From: Bacteroidales bacterium
Lineage (GTDB): Bacteria > Bacteroidota > Bacteroidia > Bacteroidales > F082
Direction: 5' to 3'
NCBI GenBank assembly: GCA_017549805.1
Contig: JAFYNJ010000016.1
Coordinates: forward strand, 1 to 64,000
DNA: 64,000 nt
Within the stretch, counting starts at the first letter, position 1. Each line of letters opens with the position of its first letter. The notes below the pieces were generated by a model. That model was not told the DNA's origin, made no database searches, and saw only the letters and a program-made list of their open reading frames with translations. A program made the position numbers and the translations under genes. Of this stretch, positions 28,795-37,907 are shown one piece after another.

Positions 28795-29547
28795 ATGGAA
28801 GAGAAAATCAAAGAAGCGGCACGCATCTTGTCGAGTGCCAAGAAGATTGTGGGTTTCACGGGGGCTGGCACCTCGGCCGAAAGCGGCATCCCTCCTTTCC
28901 GCGGCGAAGGCGGCATTTGGAACCAATATGATCCGAAATCGCTCGACATCGAGTATTACTATCGGCATACGCAGGACTCATGGAATATCATCCGCGAGGT
29001 TTTCTACAACTATTTCAATAGCCAGGACGTGAAGCCGAATCCCGGCCACGAGGTGCTGGCCAAATGGGAACAGGAAGGCCGCTTGAGTTGTGTGATCACC
29101 CAGAACATCGACGACTTGCACACGGTGGCGGGAAACAAGACGGTGTATGAGTTCCATGGCAACATGTCGCGTTTCGTCTGCACGGAATGTGGACGCAAAG
29201 TGGATGCCAAGGCGATGAAGTTTACCGACAACCCACCTCGTTGCGAGCATTGCGGTGGCCTGATGAAGCCCGATTTCATCTTCTTCGGCGAAGGCATTCC
29301 CGAGGATGCCTATTATGGCTCAGTCAAAGCCGCCGAGGATTGCGACGCCTTTGTCATCATCGGCACATCGGGACAGGTGAGTCCGGCCAACATGATTCCT
29401 GGCATCGCCAAACGCCATGGTGCCAAGATCATCGAGATCAACATGGAGCCTTCCACCTATACGAACTACATCACCGACATCTATCTCCAAGGCAAGTCGG
29501 GCGAGATCCTGCCTAAGATTGACGATTATATGCACCAACTTGGCTGA
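28795..29547 (+). CDS. NAD-dependent protein deacylase (sirtuin, CobB-like)
   Basis: Removes acyl groups from lysine using NAD. The NAD site reads GFTGAGTSAESGIPPFRG (about residues 18-35), then TQNIDDLH, the catalytic His in FHGNMSRFVC, two Cys-x2-Cys pairs for zinc (CTECG and CEHCG), and GTSGQVSPAN. At 250 aa it is a complete class of small bacterial sirtuin. ATG 28795 is chosen because it follows the aat stop by one base; the in-frame start at 28762 would overlap aat. The 3' end overlaps the convergent fucosidase gene by 35 bases. Confidence 0.9.
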   Translation: MEEKIKEAARILSSAKKIVGFTGAGTSAESGIPPFRGEGGIWNQYDPKSLDIEYYYRHTQDSWNIIREVFYNYFNSQDVKPNPGHEVLAKWEQEGRLSCVITQNIDDLHTVAGNKTVYEFHGNMSRFVCTECGRKVDAKAMKFTDNPPRCEHCGGLMKPDFIFFGEGIPEDAYYGSVKAAEDCDAFVIIGTSGQVSPANMIPGIAKRHGAKIIEINMEPSTYTNYITDIYLQGKSGEILPKIDDYMHQLG

Positions 29548-30952
29548 CGCACAGGGTGCCTTTCTCAATCAAGAACCTGATTCTTAGCTTTTCCGCATGG
29601 ATGGTCTGGAAACGGACAATCCTCTTGTAGCCTATGGTGGTCATGGTTTCGTCCGTCACCACAGGCAGCCATTTTCCGTTGCAGTAATAGGAAATATTGA
29701 ACGCCTTTACATTTTGTCCCAATGGGATGTATTCCTTCAACACGACCGTGTTGATGCTTGTGGTTTCGGGGAATCCGAAGACCAGCTCGGCCTTGTTGAT
29801 GCCATCTTCGGTAGCCCAATAATGGGTATATTCGTCGCAAAGTACGTGTTTGGGGCTGAATCTATGTGATCGGGTGTTGCTGGCGATCACTTTGCAGCCT
29901 TTCAGCAAGTTTTCGGCAAAAGCGCCCTCAATGGCTTGATGCCATTCCATGGCGCGGAGACTGTCTTCCTTGCTAATCCTTCCAGTTTGATTTACAGGGA
30001 AGTTCAGCAACAGGTTGGCGTTGCGACCCACGCTTTGGTAATAGATGTCGAGCAGCTGCTCCAAGGACTTAGGGTTCTCGTTTTCATGATAGAACCAACC
30101 TGGTCGGATGGATACGTCCACCTCGGCGGGAATCCAAGCCTCCCCGTCGCTGAATCCAACCGACAGGCTCTTGGTGTCGTTTAGTGAAGCGAAATCCGTA
30201 TGGTAGGCCGACCAGAGCGTCGCTCCTGCCCTGCCTTCCTCGTTACCGATCCAACGGATGGTTGGCACCGTGCCGCCAAAGATCATGGCATCGGGATTGT
30301 TTTTCCATACGATGCCACGGGCTTTTTCATAATCGTAATAGTTTTCCGCTACGATGGACCTGGTTTCTTTGGCGCCGCCATACCAGCCATCGCCGCCGTT
30401 GGCACCGTCGAACCAAAACTCAAACAAGGGCCCGTAGTGGTCGGTGAGTTCCTTGATCTGTCGGTGATAAATCTCCACATAGCCTGAACGGCCATATTCT
30501 GCCTGATGCCGGTCCCAAGGTGAGAGGTACAGTCCAAACTTCAATCCGTGTTTACGGCAGGCTTCACACAACTCTCCTACCACGTCGCCCTGACCGTTCT
30601 TATAAGGTGAGTTCTTGATGGAATAGTCGGTGGTTTCCGTCGGCCACAGGCAGAAGCCGTCGTGGTGCTTGGCGGTGAGGATCACGCCTTTCATGCCGCA
30701 GGCTTTCAAGGTCAACACCCATTGCTCACAGTCCAAGTCCGATGGGTTGAAGGTCTCGGCTGGCGTGTCGCCATAGCCCCACTCCATATCGTTGAAGGTG
30801 TTCAGTCCGAAATGGATGAAGGCATAGGTCTCCAGCTGTTGCCACTCCAGCTGCTGTTGCGTCGGGACAGGATCGTGTCTGGATGGGTGTCTGGCACAAG
30901 CAGCAAAGAAAAGAATCAGGGTGAATAGGATGATGATTTTTTTTATTGTCAT
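29513..30952 (-). CDS. Alpha-L-fucosidase (GH29), lipoprotein
   Basis: Glycosidase releasing L-fucose from host or plant glycans. From ATG 30952 a lipoprotein signal with lipobox FAAC anchors it. The catalytic barrel has FIHFGLNTF, GVILTAKHHDGFCLWPT (about residues 78-94), FGLYLSPWDRH, and the nucleophile Asp in FEFWFDGANGG (about 180). The C-terminal ~110 residues form a beta-sandwich. The shorter length (479 aa) and WFDGANGG fit the GH29-B subfamily, which prefers alpha-1,3/1,4 linkages (inference). An upstream in-frame start at 31021 would precede the -7 box and is rejected. Confidence 0.92.
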   Translation of the reverse strand: MTIKKIIILFTLILFFAACARHPSRHDPVPTQQQLEWQQLETYAFIHFGLNTFNDMEWGYGDTPAETFNPSDLDCEQWVLTLKACGMKGVILTAKHHDGFCLWPTETTDYSIKNSPYKNGQGDVVGELCEACRKHGLKFGLYLSPWDRHQAEYGRSGYVEIYHRQIKELTDHYGPLFEFWFDGANGGDGWYGGAKETRSIVAENYYDYEKARGIVWKNNPDAMIFGGTVPTIRWIGNEEGRAGATLWSAYHTDFASLNDTKSLSVGFSDGEAWIPAEVDVSIRPGWFYHENENPKSLEQLLDIYYQSVGRNANLLLNFPVNQTGRISKEDSLRAMEWHQAIEGAFAENLLKGCKVIASNTRSHRFSPKHVLCDEYTHYWATEDGINKAELVFGFPETTSINTVVLKEYIPLGQNVKAFNISYYCNGKWLPVVTDETMTTIGYKRIVRFQTIHAEKLRIRFLIEKGTLCVSQVGAYNRQS

Positions 30953-30966
30953 GGGTTGTCGTATGA

Positions 30967-30996
30967 TTTGACAAATATATAAAAATACTATCTTTG
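30967..30996 (+). promoter_or_regulatory. Consensus promoter for the T9SS cargo gene, overlapping a minus-strand -7 box
   Basis: TTTG at 30967-30970, an 18-base spacer and TATCTTTG at 30989-30996. On the minus strand TATATTTG (30972-30979) is a likely -7 box for the fucosidase, so the divergent promoters interleave. Confidence 0.65.
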
Positions 30997-31024
30997 AAGG
31001 TTGTTTGACTATTAAATTCATGGG

Positions 31025-31876
31025 ATGAAAAAGCTATTCTTTACTTTATTTGCCATAGTCATCGGTACGATTACCTTTGCTCAAAACACTATGCTATCCG
31101 AAGGTTTTGAAGGCCAACAGTTCCCTCCTTCAGGGTGGACAAAAGAAACCATCAACATGAGCATGTACACCTGGTTCAGAGGCGCTGCGCTTTACACCAC
31201 CGACTGGTGGGGCATCCAATACCACGTGGTACCACCGGAAGGCATAAGGATGGCGGCGCTTGAAAGTGACCTCAACGAAGAATGGGGCCCTCAGGACGAA
31301 AGCCTCATCACCCCGATGATAGCCGTTGATCGTCCGGCGGTGCTTACATTTGAGACTTTTTGCCAATATGGCCATCCCGAGTATCGTGACCATTATGAAG
31401 TTGATGTTTTGGATGCCACCAACAGCTGGAACACCCTTTGGGACGGTGCAGAGCAACCTGCCGTTTGGCTCAACCAATTCGAAGAACCTGTCAGCATCGA
31501 TTTGTCACCCTATCAGGGACAAAGCATCAAGATCAGATTCCGTGGCTATAACGATGCTGGAGAGGTGTTGACCTATTCCTGGTTCATCGACAACGTGAAA
31601 GTGATTGCCACCGACACCGTTCCCAATTCAGTGAACGAAACAGCGCTTCAAGCCAGCGTATATCCGAATCCCGTGAAACAGATGATGACCGTCAAATCAG
31701 CAAATGAAATACAGCATATCAGCATCCACAACCTTCTTGGCGTCAAGGTAAAAGAGTTCATTGTTAATGACATGGAGGCTGTAATAGACCTTTCAGAACT
31801 TACCACAGGTATGTATTTGATTACGTTGTGGAGCGACAAGAATCAACCATACATTAAAATTATCAACAAGCTATAA
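31025..31876 (+). CDS. Secreted protein with type IX secretion tail and choice-of-anchor J domain
   Basis: A 283-residue secreted protein: signal peptide ending TFAQ, a jelly-roll domain of the choice-of-anchor J/MAM-like type (SEGFEGQQFPPSGW, then IRFRGYN and WFIDNVKV), and a C-terminal type A sorting domain (about 215-283; SVYPNPVKQMMTV, GVKVKEF, TTGMYLITL). The tail sends it through the type IX system whose PorQ lies at 45100. Ligand unknown; adhesion or carbohydrate binding is plausible. It precedes the galactose operon by 55 bases. Confidence 0.85.
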   Translation: MKKLFFTLFAIVIGTITFAQNTMLSEGFEGQQFPPSGWTKETINMSMYTWFRGAALYTTDWWGIQYHVVPPEGIRMAALESDLNEEWGPQDESLITPMIAVDRPAVLTFETFCQYGHPEYRDHYEVDVLDATNSWNTLWDGAEQPAVWLNQFEEPVSIDLSPYQGQSIKIRFRGYNDAGEVLTYSWFIDNVKVIATDTVPNSVNETALQASVYPNPVKQMMTVKSANEIQHISIHNLLGVKVKEFIVNDMEAVIDLSELTTGMYLITLWSDKNQPYIKIINKL

Positions 31877-31931
31877 TGCGAACAATAATACAATTATTTT
31901 TCTTAAATTGCGCCCAAATTAGAAGAACACT

Positions 31932-33077
31932 ATGAACACCGAAGAATTAAAAACTCTATTCCAGCAACGCTTTGGAAACGAGGGCGTTGTCTACACCTCC
32001 CCTGGCCGCGTCAACCTGATTGGTGAGCACACCGACTACAACGGCGGCTACGTCTTCCCCGGCGCTATCGACAAGGGCATCTACGCCTGCATCCGCCTCA
32101 ACGGCACCGACAAGGTACGCGCCTATTCCGCTGACTATGATGCCTACAGCGAGTTCGGCCTGAACGAAGAGGACATGCCCAACGAGCCCTGGGCACGCTA
32201 TATCTTTGGCGTGTGCCGCGAGATCCAGAAGCGAGGCTATACGATCGGAGGTTTCGACACGGTGTTTTACGGCAATGTGCCGTTAGGCGCTGGCATGTCG
32301 TCGTCTGCCGCTTTAGAAAGCACCTTCGCCTTTGCTTTGAATGATCTATTCAACTTGAACATCGACAAGTTCGAGTTGGCGCGCATTGGTCAATCGACAG
32401 AGCACAACTACTGCGGCGTAAAGTGCGGCATCATGGACCAGTTTGCCTCTTTGTTTGGCAAGGCAGGCCACCTGATGCGCCTCAACTGCGCCACCATGGA
32501 GTTCGAGTACTTCCCTTTCAACCCCAAGGGTTACAAGGTGGTGCTGTTGGACACCGTGGTGAAGCACGAGCTGGCTTCATCGGCCTACAACAAGCGTCGT
32601 GCTTCTTGCGAGAACGCCTGCGCCCACATCGCTGCCAAGCATCCCGAAGTGAAGTATCTCAGCGATGCCACCATGGCTATGTTGGATGAAGTGAAGGCGG
32701 AGATTTCTGCCGAAGATTACCTTCGCGCAGAGTATGTCATCGGTGAGAAGCAGCGTGTCCTTGATGTGTGCGACGCCTTGGAGAAAGGCGACTACGAGAC
32801 CGTTGGCGACCGCATGTATGGCACCCATTACGGCATGAGCAAACTCTACGAAGTGAGCTGCGACGAACTGGACTACCTCAACGACATCGCCAAAGAATGC
32901 GGCGTGACCGGTTCGCGCGTGATGGGCGGCGGCTTCGGCGGCTGCACCATCAACCTGGTGAAGGAAGGTCTTTATGATGCCTTTATCGCCACGGCAAAAC
33001 AGAAATTTGCTGAAAAATTCGGACACGAACCGAAGGTTTACGACGTGGTCATATCTGATGGCGCCCGTCGCCTTTAA
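31932..33077 (+). CDS. galK: Galactokinase
   Basis: Phosphorylates galactose at C1, first step of the Leloir pathway. GHMP kinase motifs are complete: GRVNLIGEHTDYNGGYVFP (about residues 25-43), GAGMSSSAALEST (about 120-132), CGIMDQFAS with the catalytic Asp, and GGGFGGCTINLV near 335. 381 aa is normal. First gene of an operon with a nucleotidyltransferase, galM and a sugar transporter; a heptamer array separates it from the next gene. Confidence 0.96.
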   Translation: MNTEELKTLFQQRFGNEGVVYTSPGRVNLIGEHTDYNGGYVFPGAIDKGIYACIRLNGTDKVRAYSADYDAYSEFGLNEEDMPNEPWARYIFGVCREIQKRGYTIGGFDTVFYGNVPLGAGMSSSAALESTFAFALNDLFNLNIDKFELARIGQSTEHNYCGVKCGIMDQFASLFGKAGHLMRLNCATMEFEYFPFNPKGYKVVLLDTVVKHELASSAYNKRRASCENACAHIAAKHPEVKYLSDATMAMLDEVKAEISAEDYLRAEYVIGEKQRVLDVCDALEKGDYETVGDRMYGTHYGMSKLYEVSCDELDYLNDIAKECGVTGSRVMGGGFGGCTINLVKEGLYDAFIATAKQKFAEKFGHEPKVYDVVISDGARRL

Positions 33078-33078
33078 A

Positions 33079-33113
33079 TTCTTACTTCTTACTTTTGAAT
33101 TCTAACTTCTTAA
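33079..33113. repeat. Decayed heptamer array, words TTCTTAC/TTCTAAC
   Basis: Five units TTCTTAC, TTCTTAC, TTTTGAA, TTCTAAC, TTCTTAA (GTAAGAA/GTTAGAA on the other strand), directly after the galK stop and seven bases before the next ATG. Less regular than the other arrays. Confidence 0.6.
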
Positions 33114-33117
33114 AAAT

Positions 33118-34023
33118 ATGAACCCCACATTATTAGTATTAGCAGCAGGCATGGGCTCGCGTTATGGAGCCTTAAAGCAGATGGACGGCGTCGGCCCGAA
33201 TAACGAGGCCATTCTCGATTATTCCATTTATGACGCCAAACGCGCCGGTTTCGGCAAGGTGGTCTTCGTGATTCGCGAGGACTTCGCCGAAGCTTTCAAA
33301 AAAGTCAACAATGCCGAGAAGTTCGGCATTCCCGTGGAATATGTTTACCAGTCGCTCGACAAGTTGCCGGAAGGCTTCAGCGTTCCCGAAGGTCGTGTAA
33401 AGCCTTGGGGCACCTGCCACGCCGTGCTCATGGCCAAAGACGTGATCCACGAGCCCTTCGCCGCCATCAACGCCGACGACTTCTATGGCAAGGAAGCCTA
33501 CGAAGTGCTGGCACACTACCTCATGGAATGCGAAGGCAAGAAAGGCGCCTACAGCATGGTGGCCTACAAGCTCCGCAATACCATGTCGGACTTCGGCACA
33601 GTGAGCCGCGGCATCTGCACAGCCGATGAAAACGACAACCTGCTGACCATCGTCGAACGCTTGGGCATTGGCCATACCGAAGACGGCGGCGCAGCCTATA
33701 CCGACGAGACGGGCTCCCATCCTTTGGACATGGATTCACTCGTTTCGATGAACTTCTTCGGCTTCACTCCCGACTTCTTTGAATATTCCGAGAAAGGCTT
33801 CGTCGAGTTCCTGAAAGGTCCCGCTCAGACCAATATCAAGGCGGAGTTCTACATCCCGCTGATGGTGAACCAAAGCATCAACGACGGCACGGCCAAGCTG
33901 AAAGTGCTGTCGAGCAATGCCTCATGGTTCGGCGTCACCTACAAGGAGGACAAACCCGATGTGATGCGCAAGATCCGCGAATTGATTGAAAAAGGCGTTT
34001 ACCCGAACGAGCTATGGAAATAA
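33118..34023 (+). CDS. Sugar-1-phosphate nucleotidyltransferase in galactose operon
   Basis: NTP-transferase fold with LVLAAGMGSRYGALKQMDGV at residues 6-24 and the metal site AINADDFYGKEA (about 117-128); NFFGFTPDFF and KAEFYIPLMV are further landmarks. Related to glucose-1-phosphate thymidylyl/uridylyltransferases. The operon has galK, galM and a transporter but no galT, so this enzyme may turn galactose-1-phosphate plus UTP (or glucose-1-phosphate) into the UDP-sugar; that is inference from context. Its end overlaps galM by 10 bases, so translation is coupled. Confidence 0.8.
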   Translation: MNPTLLVLAAGMGSRYGALKQMDGVGPNNEAILDYSIYDAKRAGFGKVVFVIREDFAEAFKKVNNAEKFGIPVEYVYQSLDKLPEGFSVPEGRVKPWGTCHAVLMAKDVIHEPFAAINADDFYGKEAYEVLAHYLMECEGKKGAYSMVAYKLRNTMSDFGTVSRGICTADENDNLLTIVERLGIGHTEDGGAAYTDETGSHPLDMDSLVSMNFFGFTPDFFEYSEKGFVEFLKGPAQTNIKAEFYIPLMVNQSINDGTAKLKVLSSNASWFGVTYKEDKPDVMRKIRELIEKGVYPNELWK

Positions 34024-35069
34024 GTGTAAAAACCTGGGGCAAGACCCCTGACGGGAAAGACATCAAGCTCTACACCTTAACCAACGGCAATGGCATCAAG
34101 GTGCAGCTGAGCGACATCGGAGCCGGCATCGTCAGCATCGTCACCCCTGACCGCAATGGCCAGATGGACGACATCGTGTTGGGCTATCCTGATCCCTTGT
34201 CATACTATGGCGACGGTCCCTGTGCCGGCAAGATTCCGGGCCGTTTTGCAAACCGCATCGCCAATGGTCGCTTCAAGATCGACGACAAGGAATACCAGCT
34301 GGAGCTGAATACTGGCGACGGCAAGCATCACCTCCATGGCGGCAGCATCGGCTTCGCCAACCAGAAGTGGGCCAGCCGTATCAACGGCGAGAGCGTGGTA
34401 TTCAGCTATCTTTCGGCCGATGGCGAAGCAGGTTATCCAGCCGAGTTGGTGGCCAAGGTGTACTATACCCTCAACGACGAGAACGAGCTGAACATCCGCC
34501 TGTGCGCCTATTCGTCCGACACCACCATCGTCAACCTGACCAACCACACCTATTTCAACTTGAAAGGAGAAGGTCACGGCGATATCTTGGATCACAAGTT
34601 GAAGCTGAACGCCTCACGCTGGCTGCCTGCCACTGATGAGCTCATCACCACAGGCGAGATAGCACCGGTTGCCGACACCCCGATGGACTTCACCGAAGGC
34701 AAGTTGATCGGCCGCGACATCCACGAGCATTTCGATGCCTTGGTCAACGGAAAAGGTTACGATAGTTGTTGGGTGCTCGACAACTTGGGCAAGGACAAAC
34801 TCAACCTGGCCGCCGAGCTCTCGCACGAAGGCAGCGGCCGCATGGTGCAGCTCTACACCACCCAGCCGGGCATCCAAGTCTATACGGGCAACTGGCTGAG
34901 TGGTTGCCCTCAAGGCAAGAACGGCCATGTGTATCACGACTACGAAGGCGTGGCGTTGGAATGCCAAGCCCTCCCCGACTCGCCTAACAAGCCTAACTTC
35001 CCGAATACCTTCTTGCGCACGGGTGACGAATACAATGAAATTATCATTTTCAAATTTTCAAATCTATAA
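34014..35069 (+). CDS. galM: Aldose 1-epimerase (galactose mutarotase)
   Basis: Interconverts alpha- and beta-galactose. Landmarks: GRFANRIANGRF, HHLHGGSIGFANQKW with the first catalytic His, NLTNHTYFNLKG (about residue 170-181) with the general acid His, and GVALECQALPDSPNKPNFPN near 305 carrying the catalytic Glu. No signal peptide, so cytoplasmic. It starts at ATG 34014 within the end of the nucleotidyltransferase gene and is followed after eight bases by the transporter gene. Confidence 0.94.
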   Translation: MEISVKTWGKTPDGKDIKLYTLTNGNGIKVQLSDIGAGIVSIVTPDRNGQMDDIVLGYPDPLSYYGDGPCAGKIPGRFANRIANGRFKIDDKEYQLELNTGDGKHHLHGGSIGFANQKWASRINGESVVFSYLSADGEAGYPAELVAKVYYTLNDENELNIRLCAYSSDTTIVNLTNHTYFNLKGEGHGDILDHKLKLNASRWLPATDELITTGEIAPVADTPMDFTEGKLIGRDIHEHFDALVNGKGYDSCWVLDNLGKDKLNLAAELSHEGSGRMVQLYTTQPGIQVYTGNWLSGCPQGKNGHVYHDYEGVALECQALPDSPNKPNFPNTFLRTGDEYNEIIIFKFSNL

Positions 35070-35077
35070 AAACAACT

Positions 35078-36376
35078 ATGGAAACGACAAACAAAAAAAA
35101 CTACACCATTCCGATCATCGTGATGATCCTGTTGTTCGGTATGATCTCCTTTGTCACCAACCTGGCTTCACCCATGGGCGACATCCTGAAGAACCAGTTC
35201 AATATCCCGAACTGGCAAGGCACCTTGGGTGTGTTCGCCAACTTTATCGCCTACGCGGTGATGGGCATTCCTGCTGGTAACCTGCTGCAGAAGAAAGGTT
35301 ACAAGAAAACCGCGTTGGTGGCAGTCGTCGTCGGCTTCGTCGGCGTGGCCATCCAGACCCTGTCGGGCTACATGGGCAGCTTCGGAGTGTATCTCCTCGG
35401 CGCCTTCGTGGCCGGCTTCAGCATGTGCTTGCTGAACACGGTGGTCAACCCGATGCTGAACCGTTTGGGCGGCGGCGGCAACCATGGCAACCAGCTGATC
35501 CAGATCGGCGGCACCTTCAACTCCCTGTGCGGCACAGCGGTCATCATCATCACGGGCTTGCTCATCCCCAGCATCATGGATGCCAAGATCAGCGACGTGT
35601 TCCCGTTGATGTACACGGCTTTGGGCATCTTCGCCTTTGCCTTCCTGGTGATCTTGCTGACCAAGATTCCGGAGAACGAACAGAAGCAGGAAGCCGTGGC
35701 CCAGGTGGAGAAAGGCAAAGGCCCCATGGCCTTCCGCCATTTCGTGCTGGGCGCCATCGCCATCTTCATCTATGTCGGCGTGGAAGTCGGCATCCCGAAT
35801 GTCTTGAACAAATGGCTCCAGAATCCTGAACTGAACGTGTTGGGAGCCGGTGTCAACGCCGAAGCCGTAGCCGGCTCGGTGGCGGCCACCTACTGGTTCC
35901 TGATGCTCGTGGGTCGTTTGATCGGCGGCATTATCGGCAACAAGGTTTCGGCCAAGGCCATGCTTACGGTGGTTTCGTTGGTCGGCATCATCCTGACGCT
36001 GTTGGCCATGTTCGGTCCTTCGACCATGGTGAAGTTCCCCGCCTTCAACGGCGCTCATGGCTTTGGCATGGAGAGCATCCCGCTCAATGCAGCCTTCTTG
36101 GTATGCATCGGTTTGTGCACCTCAGTGATGTGGGGCGGCATCTTCAACCTTGCTGTCGAAGGTTTGGGCAAATACACCGAGAAAGCCTCTGGCATCTTCA
36201 TGGCCTTGGTTTGCGGTGGCGGCATCCTGCCCTTGCTCCAGAACGCCATTGTCGATGGTCTGGGCGGCGTGGGTTACCTCCAGAGCTACTGGGTCATCGT
36301 GGCCGGTTTGGCATTCTTGCTGTTCTACGCCCTGTGGGGTTCCAAGAATGTCAACAAGGACATCAAGGTCGATTAA
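35078..36376 (+). CDS. FucP/GluP-type MFS sugar transporter
   Basis: A 432-residue permease with 12 hydrophobic spans, similar to glucose/galactose and fucose proton symporters: FVTNLASPMGDILK, KKGYKKTALV, GFSMCLLNTVVNPMLNRL near 115-133 and a second half with GRLIGGIIGNK. The operon points to galactose as substrate. The gene ends in a strong two-way terminator whose A-run overlaps the stop codon. Confidence 0.9.
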   Translation: METTNKKNYTIPIIVMILLFGMISFVTNLASPMGDILKNQFNIPNWQGTLGVFANFIAYAVMGIPAGNLLQKKGYKKTALVAVVVGFVGVAIQTLSGYMGSFGVYLLGAFVAGFSMCLLNTVVNPMLNRLGGGGNHGNQLIQIGGTFNSLCGTAVIIITGLLIPSIMDAKISDVFPLMYTALGIFAFAFLVILLTKIPENEQKQEAVAQVEKGKGPMAFRHFVLGAIAIFIYVGVEVGIPNVLNKWLQNPELNVLGAGVNAEAVAGSVAATYWFLMLVGRLIGGIIGNKVSAKAMLTVVSLVGIILTLLAMFGPSTMVKFPAFNGAHGFGMESIPLNAAFLVCIGLCTSVMWGGIFNLAVEGLGKYTEKASGIFMALVCGGGILPLLQNAIVDGLGGVGYLQSYWVIVAGLAFLLFYALWGSKNVNKDIKVD

Positions 36377-36405
36377 AAAAAGCGCCTCAACGAGGCGCTT
36401 TTTTT
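36375..36405. terminator. Two-way intrinsic terminator
   Basis: Perfect 14-bp stem AAAAAAAGCGCCTC/GAGGCGCTTTTTTT with a three-base loop. The stop codons of both convergent genes (36374-36376 plus, 36404-36406 minus) lie in its A and T runs. Confidence 0.92.
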
Positions 36406-37870
36406 ATTTGGTCTTTCTTACCGGGTCGCATGTCAACCCCACCCCCAGCTTGCTGAAGATCTTACGATCCACTTCGCTGAGCATCACGGTTGAATGCACC
36501 TGACATCCCTCAAACTGCGGGAGGACCTCCAAGGCTCTCCTGCAGTTTTCGTTTTCGGGACTGAGCACCGAAAGGGCAATCAGCACCTCGTCGGTGTGAA
36601 GCCTTGGGTTGTTGCCCTGCAGATATTCCACTTTGGTCTTCTGAATGGGCTCGATCATGTATTGCGGGATGAGTTTGAGGTCGTGGTCTATGCCGGCCAG
36701 ATGCTTGGTGGCATTGAGGATAAGGGCGGCGCTGGGACCCAACAAAGGGCTGGTCTGGGCAGTGATGATGGTGCCGTCGTCCAACTCGATGGCCGCGCAG
36801 TCCACGCCATCGCGTTCCTTGCGTTCCCTGGCTGCCACTACGCATTTGCGGTCTTCGACGGTGATCTTGGCCTGGTTGAGTAGCACCTTGATTTTCTTCA
36901 CCTCGCTCTCGTTGCATCCGCCCTCCGCCATGGTGTTCAGGGCGGTGAAATAACGGCGGATGATCTCGTCCTTAGCGGCCTTGCAGCACACCTCGTCGTC
37001 GCTGATGCAGAAGCCTACCATGTTGACGCCCATGTCGGTGGGCGACTTGTAGGGACACTTGCCGAAGATGCCTTCAAACAGGGCGTTCAGCACGGGAAAG
37101 ATCTCGATGTCGCGGTTGTAGTTGACGGCGATTTTGCCGTAGGCATCCAGATGGAACGGATCGATCATGTTCACGTCGTTGAGGTCGGCAGTGGCTGCCT
37201 CGTAAGCCATGTTGACGGGATGCTTCAGCGGCAAGCTCCACACAGGGAAGGTCTCGAACTTGGCATAACCGGCGTTGATGCCGCGCTTCTGCTCGTTGTA
37301 GAGCTGGCTGAGGCATACGGCCATCTTGCCGCTTCCCGGGCCTGGGGCCGTGACGATGACCAGCGGACGGGTCGTCTCCACATAGTCGTTCTTGCCGAAT
37401 CCCTCGTCGGAGTCGATCAGCGCCACGTTGTGCGGATAGCCGTCGATGAGGTAATGGTAATAGGCCTTGATGCCCAAGCGTTCCAGACGGTTGTGGAAGG
37501 CCGAGGCGCTGCTTTGTCCGTTGTAATGGGTGATGACCACGCTGCTCACTAGGAAACCGCGTTTCATGAACTCGTTGCGCAGACGCAGCACGTCCACATC
37601 GTAGGTAATGCCAAGGTCGTTGCGGATCTTGTTCTTCTCGATGTCGGTGGCGCTAATCACGATGACGATCTCGGCGCTGTCGCTGAGATTCTGGAGCATG
37701 CGCAACTTGCTGTCGGGTTGGAAACCGGGTAGCACGCGGCTGGCGTGGTGGTCGTCGAAAAGCTTACCCCCCAGTTCCAGGTAAAGCTTGTTGCCGAACT
37801 GTCCGATCCGTTCGCGGATGTGTTCAGACTGAATCTTGAGATATTTCTCGTTGTCGAATCCGTTTTTCAT
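36404..37870 (-). CDS. DUF1846 domain protein
   Basis: A 488-residue cytoplasmic protein matching DUF1846 across its length, a family without an assigned reaction. A glycine-rich turn VTAPGPGSGKMAVCLSQLY (about residues 172-190) looks like a nucleotide-binding loop and DTEVL-type motifs are absent; QTSPLLGPSAALILNA near 385 is conserved in the family. No membrane segment. The ATG at 37870 (MKNGFDNEKYLKIQ) is preferred over the in-frame TTG at 37882, which overlaps the -7 box. Confidence 0.8.
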   Translation of the reverse strand: MKNGFDNEKYLKIQSEHIRERIGQFGNKLYLELGGKLFDDHHASRVLPGFQPDSKLRMLQNLSDSAEIVIVISATDIEKNKIRNDLGITYDVDVLRLRNEFMKRGFLVSSVVITHYNGQSSASAFHNRLERLGIKAYYHYLIDGYPHNVALIDSDEGFGKNDYVETTRPLVIVTAPGPGSGKMAVCLSQLYNEQKRGINAGYAKFETFPVWSLPLKHPVNMAYEAATADLNDVNMIDPFHLDAYGKIAVNYNRDIEIFPVLNALFEGIFGKCPYKSPTDMGVNMVGFCISDDEVCCKAAKDEIIRRYFTALNTMAEGGCNESEVKKIKVLLNQAKITVEDRKCVVAARERKERDGVDCAAIELDDGTIITAQTSPLLGPSAALILNATKHLAGIDHDLKLIPQYMIEPIQKTKVEYLQGNNPRLHTDEVLIALSVLSPENENCRRALEVLPQFEGCQVHSTVMLSEVDRKIFSKLGVGLTCDPVRKTK

Positions 37871-37879
37871 AACGGATAG

Positions 37880-37887
37880 CAAAGTTA
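37880..37887 (-). promoter_or_regulatory. -7 box for the DUF1846 gene
   Basis: Minus-strand TAACTTTG ends nine bases before the ATG at 37870, implying a leader of only a few bases and deciding the start. Confidence 0.5.
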
Positions 37888-37907
37888 AGGCTTTTCTTCA
37901 ACGCTTT

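Noticed and set aside
36404-37870. DUF1846 gene extended to a TTG at 37882
   Set aside because: The TTG is part of the -7 box TAACTTTG, so it is not transcribed.
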